A DNA stretch of 64,000 nucleotides, from the NCBI GenBank assembly GCA_963691905.1, contig OY829893.1, positions 992,001 to 1,056,000 on the forward strand. Reading direction: 5' to 3'. The notes below the pieces were generated by a model. That model ran no database searches. It was given only the letters and a program-made list of their open reading frames with translations, and was not told the origin of the DNA. The position numbers were made by a program, and so were the translations under genes. This document shows positions 43,998-51,932 of the stretch, piece by piece. Origin of the DNA: QGON01 sp963691905. Lineage in GTDB: Bacteria > Pseudomonadota > Gammaproteobacteria > Chromatiales > Chromatiaceae. Position 1 is the stretch's first letter, and each line of letters begins with the position of its first letter.

Positions 43998-44579
43998 TTA
44001 GCTCATGTTGGAAGCAACAGAATCCCAGTTGACGATCTTCCAGAACGCGCCCAGATAGGCCGGGCGGGCGTTGCGGTAGTCGATGTAGTAGGCGTGCTCC
44101 CAGACGTCGGCGGTGAGCAGGGCCTTCTTGCCGGCGGTCATCGGGGTGCCGGCGTTGGAGGTGTTATAGATCTCCAGACTGCCGTCTTCATTCTGAATCA
44201 GCCAGGTCCAGCCGGAACCGAAGTTGGTGGCGCCGGCGGTGGCAAACTTCTCTTTGAATGCATCGAAGGAGCCAAAGGTGCTGTTGATGGCATCGGCCAG
44301 CGCGCCGCTGGGGGCGTTATCATCAGCGGGGCTGCGCAGGCAGTTCCAGTAGAAGGTGTGGTTCCAGATCTGAGCGGCGTTGTTGAAGATACCGCCTTCT
44401 GATTTCATGATGATCTCTTCGAGAGAGGCGTTTTCAAACTCGGTTCCAGGCACCAGATTGTTCAGATTGGTGATGTAGGTCTGGTGATGTTTGCCATGAT
44501 GGAAGTCCAGGGTCTCCTTGGAGATTACGGGCTCAAGGGCATTATCGGAGAAAGGGAGAGCGGGAAGTTCATGTGCCAT
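43998..44579 (-). CDS. sodB: Superoxide dismutase, iron type
   Basis: The 193-residue protein has the metal ligands in HHGKHH, IWNHTFYW and DVWEHAYY. NNAAQIWNHTFYWNCL and FGSGWTWL are as in E. coli SodB, so iron is favoured over manganese. It is cytosolic. The frame is open to 45029, but the ATG at 44579 (MAHELPALPF) behind AGGAG is the family start. It has its own promoter and shares a terminator with tetR. Confidence 0.96.
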   Translation of the reverse strand: MAHELPALPFSDNALEPVISKETLDFHHGKHHQTYITNLNNLVPGTEFENASLEEIIMKSEGGIFNNAAQIWNHTFYWNCLRSPADDNAPSGALADAINSTFGSFDAFKEKFATAGATNFGSGWTWLIQNEDGSLEIYNTSNAGTPMTAGKKALLTADVWEHAYYIDYRNARPAYLGAFWKIVNWDSVASNMS

Positions 44580-44676
44580 GCTGCAAGGCTCCTTTGATTC
44601 ATCAATTTTGTTGCCGGGCCGGCCTGAGAGTCTCTGAAAGCCGCCCGAAAAATATAACCTAGTAAAACGGTCAGCT

Positions 44677-44705
44677 ATTCTATCGGTGCTTTGATGCGGA
44701 TGCAA
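44677..44705 (-). promoter_or_regulatory. Sigma-70 promoter of sodB
   Basis: On the minus strand: TTGCAT (44705-44700), 17 nt, TAGAAT (44682-44677), about 100 bases before the sodB ATG. Confidence 0.5.
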
Positions 44706-44733
44706 GCATCCCTTTTCCAGGTAGAATGGCATC

Positions 44734-46272
44734 ATGGATCCGGTTGAACTCAATATCTTTGCCTCCCGTCTGGAGGCGGTCTGCGATGAGATGGGGGCGA
44801 TGCTGCGCAACGCCGCATTCTCTCCCAACATTCGCGACCGGCTCGACTTCTCCTGTGCAGTGTTCGATGCGCAGGGTGAACTCTGCGCCCAGGCTGCCCA
44901 CATCCCTGTGCATCTTGGGAGTATGGCCTTCGCCATGGCGGGGATAGTTTCCGGCATCACCTGGCGGCCGGGGGATATGGTGGTACTGAACGACCCTTTT
45001 CTCGGTGGTACCCATCTGCCGGATGTCACCCTTATCGCCCCCTTGTATATTGACGCCGAATTGACTGCATTTGTAGTGAATCGTGCGCATCATGCCGATA
45101 TTGGCGCAAATGCTCCCGGCTCCATGCCGGTCTCCAGCAGTCTGGAGGAGGAGGGAAGGGTCATACCACCCTGCCATCTGATGCGGGAGGGTGCGCTGGA
45201 TCAGGAACAGCTGCAGTGGCTGTCGGGTCACAATCGTAATCCTGGAGAGTCGGCTGGGGACTTTTCCGCCCAGATCAGCGCCAACCGCTGCGGCCTGCAG
45301 CGTCTTGAGCAGATGATCGATGAGTGGGGACGGGCGTCCTATCTATCCGGTCTCACTGCCCTCAATGCCTATGGCGAGAAGTTGTCGCTGGAGGCGATCT
45401 CGACAGTGCCGGATGGCGTATATCATTTTGAGGATGTGATGGATGACGACGGTCAGGGGACCCTCGATATCCCGGTCTGCGTGGAATTGACGGTGCGAAA
45501 GGGGCGGGTTGTGGTGGATTTCAGCGGCACGGCTGAACAGGTGCCGGGCAACATCAACTGCCCATTCTCAGTGGCGGCGGCAGCGGTCTATTACGTCTTT
45601 CGTTGCCTCATGCCTGCACAAACCCCAGCCTGTGCAGGCACCTTCCGGCCAATCCGGTTGCAGGCACCTGAGGGTTCACTGCTCAATGCCCGCCGTCCCG
45701 CCGCCGTGGCTGCGGGCAATGTGGAAACCAGCAGTCGGGTGGTGGATGCAGTGCTTGGGGCATTGGCGCAGGTAGTGCCGGCGTCTATCCCCGCTGCCAG
45801 CCACGGCAGTATGAACAACCTGGCCATGGGCAGCGACCAGGCGGGAAACCGCTGGGACTATTATGAGACGATCGGCGGCGGCATGGGGGCGGGTGGTACC
45901 GGAGGTGGCCTGAGTGGTCGGCAGACCCACATGACGAATACCCTCAACACACCCATCGAGGTGGTGGAGAATCGGTTTCCGATACGGGTGAGACGCTATG
46001 CGCTACGCCGGGGTTCCGGTGGTGCAGGTCGCAGAGCGGGGGGTGATGGTCTGATCAGAGAGTTTGAGTTCCTTACCCCGACAGAGGTATCCCTGTTGAC
46101 AGAACGCCGCCGCCACCGGCCCTGGGGCATCGATGGCGGCAGTCCCGGTCTGTCCGGGCGCAACCTGCTCGATGGTGAGCTCTTGCCCGGCAAGGTCAGT
46201 CTGCATGTAAAAAAAGGGCAGCGCCTGACTATTGAAACCCCGGGGGGTGGTGGTTGGAGTTCATGGCAATGA
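44734..46272 (+). CDS. Hydantoinase B / oxoprolinase B-subunit family protein, orphan
   Basis: The 512-residue protein is a full-length HyuB-type subunit: MDPVELNIFASRLEAVCDEMG at the N terminus, DFSCAVFDAQGELCAQAAHIPVHLGSM spread over residues 38-65, and a glycine-rich C-terminal region ending in TPGGGGW. HyuB pairs with HyuA in ATP-dependent opening of 5-oxoproline or hydantoin rings, or in acetone carboxylase-like enzymes. No hyuA gene is in the window, so the partner is elsewhere or the protein works alone. It is divergent from sodB and starts a plus-strand run with the amidotransferase. Confidence 0.88.
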   Translation: MDPVELNIFASRLEAVCDEMGAMLRNAAFSPNIRDRLDFSCAVFDAQGELCAQAAHIPVHLGSMAFAMAGIVSGITWRPGDMVVLNDPFLGGTHLPDVTLIAPLYIDAELTAFVVNRAHHADIGANAPGSMPVSSSLEEEGRVIPPCHLMREGALDQEQLQWLSGHNRNPGESAGDFSAQISANRCGLQRLEQMIDEWGRASYLSGLTALNAYGEKLSLEAISTVPDGVYHFEDVMDDDGQGTLDIPVCVELTVRKGRVVVDFSGTAEQVPGNINCPFSVAAAAVYYVFRCLMPAQTPACAGTFRPIRLQAPEGSLLNARRPAAVAAGNVETSSRVVDAVLGALAQVVPASIPAASHGSMNNLAMGSDQAGNRWDYYETIGGGMGAGGTGGGLSGRQTHMTNTLNTPIEVVENRFPIRVRRYALRRGSGGAGRRAGGDGLIREFEFLTPTEVSLLTERRRHRPWGIDGGSPGLSGRNLLDGELLPGKVSLHVKKGQRLTIETPGGGGWSSWQ

Positions 46273-46325
46273 GGTCCTGAAGGGCCAAGTCTGTTTTATT
46301 GAAAAGGAATAACAGGTAGTCAGTT

Positions 46326-48107
46326 ATGTGTGGTATCTGCGGTGAGTTGCGGTTTGATGGTGAATCTGCGGATCTGGGTGCGATCCAGCGGATGACGGCC
46401 CGGCTGGAGCGAAGGGGACCGGATCACGGCGGCAGCTTCAGCGACGGACCGCTCGGGTTCGGTCACCGGCGTCTCTCCATCATCGACCTGTCGGAACATG
46501 CCAATCAACCGATGGTGGATTCGACGCTGAGTCTGGCGCTGGTCTTCAACGGGACTATTTATAACTACCGGGAACTGCGCGAAGAGTTACGCGGGAAAGG
46601 TTATGCCTTTTTCTCCGATGGCGACAGCGAGGTAATCCTCAAGGCCTGGCACACCTGGGGCGAAGATTGTGTCGACCATCTGCAGGGTATGTTCGCCTTT
46701 GCGGTCTGGGACTATGGAAAAAAGCAGCTCTTCATGGCGCGGGACCGTCTGGGTATCAAACCCTTCTACTATTCACTGACCAAAAGCAGACTTCGCTTTG
46801 CCTCCAATACCCAGGCCCTGCTTGCCGGTGGCGGCGTGGATACCTCCATCGACCCTGTTGCGCTGCACCACCAGTTTACCCTGCATGGCGTCGTTCCGGC
46901 ACCGCATACGATCTTCAATGGTGTTCGCAAACTGGCGCCTGGCCACTGCATGGTGTTGTCGGAAAAGGGTGAGCCCAGGGTGCGCCGTTACTGGTCTTTT
47001 CCCGCCACCCGCCCGGAGAAACCCTTGTCGGAAGGTGAATGGCTGGAGGCGATTCACGATTCGCTGCGCTATGCCGTGCGCAAACGCAATGAGGTGGCAG
47101 ACGTGCCTGTGGGCGTCCTGCTCTCGGGCGGGCTGGATTCAAGTCTGCTGGTGGCGCTGCTGGCGGAGACCGGTGTTTCGGACCTGCGCACCTTTTCGGT
47201 GGGTTTCGAGGATCAGCCGGAAGAGAAAGGAAGCGAGTTCGAATACTCCGATCCGGTGGCGGAGATGTACGATACCCGCCACCACAAATACCTGATTCCC
47301 AACGATGATGTGCTTAAGCGTCTGCCGGAAGCAGTGGACAATATGGCGGAACCGATGTTCGGACAGGACGCGGTGGCCTTCTTTCTGCTGGGAGAACAGG
47401 TATCACAACAGATCAAAGTGGTGCAGTCGGGACAGGGTGCTGACGAGGTGTTTGGTGGTTACTTCTGGTATCACCGTATGTTGGCGGAGACCCAGGGCGA
47501 GCCGGTGGAACGGTTTGCAAAACACTATTTCGACCGCGATCACGATGAGTTCCTGCACATGGTCCATCCTGAGTTTGGCGGCGAGGATCACACCCGCAAG
47601 CTGATAGCACAACTGCTGGCGGAACCGGATGCCGATACCTTCATGGATGCGGTGTTGCGTTTGGACACCACCACCTTGATCGTCGACGATCCGGTGAAGC
47701 GGGTGGATAACATGACCATGGCCTGGGGGCTTGAGGCTCGCGTGCCCTTTCTGGATCAGGGGTTGGTGGAACTGGCCGCCCGCTGTCCGCCGGAGCTGAA
47801 ATTGAAGGAGGGTGGCAAATATCCGCTGAAGGCGATGGCGCGGGGGATTCTGCCGGACTCAGTGATCGACCGCCCAAAGGGTTACTTTCCCATGCCTGCG
47901 CTGAAATATGTGCGGGGTGATTTTCTCGAATTTATGCGTGATATCCTCGATTCACAAGTTGCCCGTAATCGAAGCATCTTCAGACGTGAATACATCGATA
48001 TGCTGATGGCCGCACCCGAAATGCACCATACGCGTATTCAAGGCAGTAAGCTTTGGCATATCGCGGTGTTTGAGTATTGGCTGCAGCGGCAAGAGATATC
48101 AAGGTGA
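46326..48107 (+). CDS. N-acetylglutaminylglutamine amidotransferase-type asparagine synthase
   Basis: The 593-residue protein has an N-terminal class II glutaminase domain (Cys2 of MCGICGE as nucleophile, RRGPD, FNGTIYN) and an asparagine synthase domain with the ATP loop LLSGGLDSS. The segments HGVVPAPHTIF, MAEPMFGQDAVAFFLL and KVVQSGQGADEVFGGYFWY match the branch that makes the osmolyte N-acetylglutaminylglutamine amide (TIGR03104 type, AsnO) rather than AsnB. In other bacteria the GNAT ligase gene ngg is adjacent; here it is absent and the next gene is sdhA. The subfamily is recalled from family features, not computed. Confidence 0.85.
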   Translation: MCGICGELRFDGESADLGAIQRMTARLERRGPDHGGSFSDGPLGFGHRRLSIIDLSEHANQPMVDSTLSLALVFNGTIYNYRELREELRGKGYAFFSDGDSEVILKAWHTWGEDCVDHLQGMFAFAVWDYGKKQLFMARDRLGIKPFYYSLTKSRLRFASNTQALLAGGGVDTSIDPVALHHQFTLHGVVPAPHTIFNGVRKLAPGHCMVLSEKGEPRVRRYWSFPATRPEKPLSEGEWLEAIHDSLRYAVRKRNEVADVPVGVLLSGGLDSSLLVALLAETGVSDLRTFSVGFEDQPEEKGSEFEYSDPVAEMYDTRHHKYLIPNDDVLKRLPEAVDNMAEPMFGQDAVAFFLLGEQVSQQIKVVQSGQGADEVFGGYFWYHRMLAETQGEPVERFAKHYFDRDHDEFLHMVHPEFGGEDHTRKLIAQLLAEPDADTFMDAVLRLDTTTLIVDDPVKRVDNMTMAWGLEARVPFLDQGLVELAARCPPELKLKEGGKYPLKAMARGILPDSVIDRPKGYFPMPALKYVRGDFLEFMRDILDSQVARNRSIFRREYIDMLMAAPEMHHTRIQGSKLWHIAVFEYWLQRQEISR

Positions 48108-48193
48108 CAAGGTGTAGCTCCGAGATATCCTGAGAGGATGCTTTGCTTCTCGAATCATCGTTAATAACAATAAACTGGGTTAGGAGGTAGTTC

Positions 48194-49885
48194 GTGCTGA
48201 CATATGACATTCTGATAGTGGGTTCCGGGGGGGCTGGTCTGTACGCCGCGCTCGAATCCCGGATGGAGGAGGATCTGCAGGTAGGCGTGTTGACCAAGGT
48301 CTATCCAACCCGTTCGCATACCGGTGCGGCCCAGGGGGGGGTAAACGCAGCCTTGGCCAATCTGGATCCGACCGATACCTGGCAGGACCACTGGTTCGAT
48401 ACCGTCAAGGGTTCCGATTATCTGGCCGACCAGGATGCGGCGGAGATCATGACGCGGGAAGCCCCCATGGTGGTGCGCGAGATGGAGCACTGGGGATGTC
48501 CTTTCTCCCGCACCGACGAGGGCAAGATCGCCCAGCGTCCCTTCGGCGGTGCCTCCAAACCACGGGCCTGCTTCTCCGCCGACAAGGTCGGCCATGTCAT
48601 GTTGCATACCTTGTATGAACAGGGCATTCGCCACGGCGTGAATTTTCTCAATGAGTGGCAGGTGCTCTCCCTGATGCATGACGGCCAGCGTTGCCAGGGT
48701 GTCACCGCCATCAACACCCAGACCGGTCGGGTGCATACTATCCAGGCCAAGGCGGTGATTCTCGCAACCGGGGGTCACGGCCGTATCTACTGGACACGTA
48801 CCTCCAACGCATTGGGCAACACCGGGGACGGTACCGCCATTGCTTACCGTGCTGGCCTGCCCATCAAGGACATGGAGTTCATCCAGTTCCACCCCACCGG
48901 CCTGCGCCGTACCGGCATCCTGGTATCCGAGGGCGCGAGAGGCGAGGGGGGCTTCCTGCTGAATGGTCTGGGTGAGCGGTTCATGAGTCGCTACGCCCCG
49001 GAGAAGATGGAGCTGGGTCCCCGCGATTTGGTCTCCCGCTCCTGTGAAACCGAAGTGCGTGAAGGGCGCGCTGGTCCCGAAGGTGAGGTCTTCCTCGACC
49101 TTACCCATCTGGGCCGTGAGCGTATCCTGGAAAGACTGCCGCAAATTCGCGAACTCTGCATCGAGTTCGAGGGCGTGGACCCGATCGAGGAACCCATCCC
49201 GATCAAGCCCACGGCCCACTACTCCATGGGCGGCATCCATACTGATCTCAATGGCCAGACCTCCATCGAGGGCATCTACGCCGCCGGCGAGGCGGGCTGT
49301 GTCTCGGTGCACGGCGCCAACCGGTTGGGCGGCAACTCCCTGCTGGATATCCTGATATTTGGCAGACGTGCCGGAAAACACGCCCTGGAATACGCCCGCA
49401 ACAACAGCTTTGTACCAGTGGACACCGGGCAGGAAGAGGCGGACACACAGATGATCGCCTCCATGATGGAAGGTGACAGCGGCGCCTCCATTGCGGATAT
49501 TCGCCGCGCCATGGGTAACCTGATGGCGGAAAAGGTCGGCGTCTACCGTAATGGCAAGGACCTGGAGTCGGCCGTCAGTGAGCTGGCGGATCTGCAGGAG
49601 CAGTTCAAAACGGTGCGTATTCAGGACAAGACCAAGGCCTTCAACACCGAACTGGTTGCCGCCCTGGAGCTGAAAAACATGCTCGATCTGGCGGAAGTGG
49701 TGGCCGTCGGCGCCCTGGAACGCAAGGAGTCACGGGGCGCGCATACTCGTGAGGATCATCCCGAGCGGGATGACGAGAACTGGCTCGCTCATACCATGGC
49801 CGCCATGGGTGATGACGGTCGTCCCAAGCTGGATTTCAGTCCCGTGACCATCACCGAATTCGAGCCCAAGGCTCGTACCTACTAA
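48194..49885 (+). CDS. sdhA: Succinate dehydrogenase / fumarate reductase flavoprotein subunit
   Basis: The 563-residue flavoprotein has the FAD-binding ILIVGSGGAGLYAAL, the covalent-FAD His42 (RSHTGAAQGG), the catalytic segment FHPTGLRRTGIL followed by EGARGEGG, HYSMGGIHTD and NRLGGNSLLD. It interconverts succinate and fumarate. There is no twin-arginine signal, so unlike periplasmic MfrA it acts on the cytoplasmic side. The start is GTG behind AGGAGG at a 6-nt spacer. It heads a three-gene operon with an iron-sulfur and a CCG-domain subunit instead of the SdhC/SdhD anchors. Confidence 0.95.
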   Translation: MLTYDILIVGSGGAGLYAALESRMEEDLQVGVLTKVYPTRSHTGAAQGGVNAALANLDPTDTWQDHWFDTVKGSDYLADQDAAEIMTREAPMVVREMEHWGCPFSRTDEGKIAQRPFGGASKPRACFSADKVGHVMLHTLYEQGIRHGVNFLNEWQVLSLMHDGQRCQGVTAINTQTGRVHTIQAKAVILATGGHGRIYWTRTSNALGNTGDGTAIAYRAGLPIKDMEFIQFHPTGLRRTGILVSEGARGEGGFLLNGLGERFMSRYAPEKMELGPRDLVSRSCETEVREGRAGPEGEVFLDLTHLGRERILERLPQIRELCIEFEGVDPIEEPIPIKPTAHYSMGGIHTDLNGQTSIEGIYAAGEAGCVSVHGANRLGGNSLLDILIFGRRAGKHALEYARNNSFVPVDTGQEEADTQMIASMMEGDSGASIADIRRAMGNLMAEKVGVYRNGKDLESAVSELADLQEQFKTVRIQDKTKAFNTELVAALELKNMLDLAEVVAVGALERKESRGAHTREDHPERDDENWLAHTMAAMGDDGRPKLDFSPVTITEFEPKARTY

Positions 49886-49897
49886 GGAAATGCTGGC

Positions 49898-50908
49898 ATG
49901 ATTGAAAAAATCACACCCGATCGCAAGAGCATTTTGGCCAATATCCGCATCCAGAGATTTACGCCAAGCGAACACAAATCGGCCTATTTCGATAACTTCA
50001 AGGTCAACGTGGAGACCGGCATGACGGTGCTGGAGGCGCTGCGCCTGATCAAGAACACCCAGGACAGCTCGCTGACCTTCCGCGCCTTCTGCCGTTCCAA
50101 GATCTGCGGCTCCTGCGCCGTGCGTGTCAACGGCAAGCCGGTGCTGGCCTGCAGCACCCAGCTGATGCCGATTCTGGAGGATTTCAAAAAAGATTCCGTC
50201 AGCATCCAGCCGTTGAAAAACATGCCGGTGCTGCGTGACCTGGTGGTGGATATTGAACCCGTCATCGAAAAACTGTCGAAGATGCACCCCTACCTGATGG
50301 AGAACCGTGAACGGATTCCAGAGACGTTGGAACAGGAATCCATCATGTCCAAACAGGAGCATTCACGCTTCGACTATATTACTGACTGTATCCTCTGCGG
50401 CTCCTGCTACTCCGCCTGCTCCGCGGTCGACGCCGACCCCAGCTACGCTGGTCCGCTGACCCTGGGCAAGGCCTACCGCTTCTCGGCCGATGTGCGGGAC
50501 GACTTCAAGGGCGAACGTATGCAGGCGGCGGTGGACCAGGGACTCTGGTCCTGCGCCCAGTGCCGCAAGTGCATCAACGTCTGTCCCAAGGACACGCGTC
50601 CAGCTGTATCCATCCAGCGTATGCGCAAAATGTCCATCGATGACGGCATCCATGACACCGCCGGATCACGCCGCGCCAAGGCATATACCGGCGACGTGGC
50701 GAAATACGGTCAGGTCAACAAGCCGATGCTACCGGTGATCGTCAACGGTCCCAAAGGTTGGGCTGCCATCGAAGCGGCCGACAACTATCTCAAGAAACAC
50801 GGCATCGAGCCCACACGCCAGGTGTGTACGCTGGGTGGTCAAAGCAGCACCCAGAAGATCTATGACAAGGTTAAAGAGCTGGAAGCCAAAGGAGAGAACA
50901 AGACATGA
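49898..50908 (+). CDS. sdhB: Succinate dehydrogenase / fumarate reductase iron-sulfur subunit, type E
   Basis: The 336-residue protein has a plant-type [2Fe-2S] domain (Cys65, 70, 73, 85), then CILCGSCYSAC (Cys164, 167, 170, 174) and CAQCRKCINVCP (Cys219, 222, 225, 229). Classical SdhB has only three cysteines for its [3Fe-4S] cluster; here Cys222 is extra, as in archaeal type E enzymes, so a second [4Fe-4S] cluster is likely. It is about 100 residues longer than E. coli SdhB, with an extended C terminus. It sits 12 bases after sdhA and overlaps sdhE by 4 bases (ATGA). Confidence 0.94.
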   Translation: MIEKITPDRKSILANIRIQRFTPSEHKSAYFDNFKVNVETGMTVLEALRLIKNTQDSSLTFRAFCRSKICGSCAVRVNGKPVLACSTQLMPILEDFKKDSVSIQPLKNMPVLRDLVVDIEPVIEKLSKMHPYLMENRERIPETLEQESIMSKQEHSRFDYITDCILCGSCYSACSAVDADPSYAGPLTLGKAYRFSADVRDDFKGERMQAAVDQGLWSCAQCRKCINVCPKDTRPAVSIQRMRKMSIDDGIHDTAGSRRAKAYTGDVAKYGQVNKPMLPVIVNGPKGWAAIEAADNYLKKHGIEPTRQVCTLGGQSSTQKIYDKVKELEAKGENKT

Positions 50909-51777
50909 GTGAGAAAATACGTTACGGATTCTACTCCGGCTGCTGTTTCCAGGGCGCGGACGCCCGCTTCTTCGACATCCTGAGGGATGTATTCGCCAAG
51001 GTCGATGTCGAACTGGATCTGATCGAAGACGCGGTTTGCTGTGGCTCCGGCGTCATCGAGGAGCGCTCCGAGCTGACCTCCCTGGCGGTGAATGCCAAGA
51101 ACATGGCCCATGCAGAGCAGATGGGGCTGCCCCTCTACACCCCCTGTTCCACCTGCTACAACGTGATCTCCAACGCCCAGAAACGGATGAAGGAGGATCC
51201 TGCCGTGCATGCCCAGGTCAACGAGATCCTGGCCGAGCAGGGAATGGAATACAAAGGCACCTGCAAGCTAACCCACACCCTCTGGGTCTTCGCCCAGGAT
51301 GTGGGTCTGGATAAGTTGAAGGAACGGGTCACCAACCCGCTCACCGGGCTGCGGGTCGCCTCCTACTACGGTTGTCATACCCGCAATCCGGCGGACATCC
51401 AGGGTTACGAGTCAGCGGATAATCCCACCTCCCTGGAAGATATCCTGGAAGTCCTGGGCGTACAGATCGTGGAGTACGATACCAAGGACGACTGCTGCGG
51501 CTACCATCTGGCCTGGCCCAATAACGATCTCAACATGAAGATGACCTCCAATGTGCTGGAGGGTGCTCACACCAAGGATGTGGACTTGATGGTCACCTCT
51601 TGTCCGCTTTGCTTCAAGAGCATGGACGGCACCCAGGCAAAGGCCCTGGCGCAGACTGGTAAGAACTTCCAGTTGCCTGTGCTGTTTCTGCCAGAGCTGG
51701 TGGGCCTGGCCTGTGGCATGACCTCTGAAGATATGATGCTGAAGTATCATGGTGTGCCGGTGAACTTGCGGCTTTAG
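50905..51777 (+). CDS. sdhE: CCG-domain membrane-associated subunit of type E succinate:quinone oxidoreductase
   Basis: The 290-residue protein has two CCG (heterodisulfide reductase B-like) domains: Cys13/14, Cys45/46, Cys81/84, and Cys157, Cys197/198, Cys233/236. These sites bind an unusual [4Fe-4S] or zinc centre. In type E enzymes this subunit replaces SdhC/SdhD; it has no transmembrane helix and is thought to attach through amphipathic helices and reach the quinone pool. Thiol:fumarate reductase TfrB has the same domains fused to its iron-sulfur part. Quinone versus thiol coupling cannot be decided here. A decayed copy lies at 54800-54997. Confidence 0.93.
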   Translation: MSEKIRYGFYSGCCFQGADARFFDILRDVFAKVDVELDLIEDAVCCGSGVIEERSELTSLAVNAKNMAHAEQMGLPLYTPCSTCYNVISNAQKRMKEDPAVHAQVNEILAEQGMEYKGTCKLTHTLWVFAQDVGLDKLKERVTNPLTGLRVASYYGCHTRNPADIQGYESADNPTSLEDILEVLGVQIVEYDTKDDCCGYHLAWPNNDLNMKMTSNVLEGAHTKDVDLMVTSCPLCFKSMDGTQAKALAQTGKNFQLPVLFLPELVGLACGMTSEDMMLKYHGVPVNLRL

Positions 51778-51792
51778 GAGTCCCGGTATCGT

Positions 51793-51870
51793 GTAGGCGG
51801 GTTCAAGCGTAGCGGAAGCGGCAACCTTATTCCTGTTCAATAATGCCTGATCCGCTACGCTTTATCAGGC
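51793..51870. repeat. Palindromic repeat family B, copy 6 (doublet)
   Basis: Left unit 51793-51823 (GGGTTCAAGCGTAGCGGAAG core) and right unit 51845-51870 (CTGATCCGCTACGCTTTATC core) facing each other after the sdhE stop. Confidence 0.8.
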
Positions 51871-51932
51871 AAACATTTTGAACAGTGGTAAGCAGAGCTG
51901 AACAGATAGCCGTTTTTTTTACACTCTCGCCA

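Noticed and set aside
44580..45029. Upstream extension of the sodB frame
   Set aside because: The added residues have no homology and overlap the hyuB gene start; ATG 44579 with AGGAG is the family start.
48161..49381. Long 406-residue reading frame on the minus strand
   Set aside because: Fully antisense to sdhA, whose protein is clearly conserved; the antisense translation has no recognisable domain.
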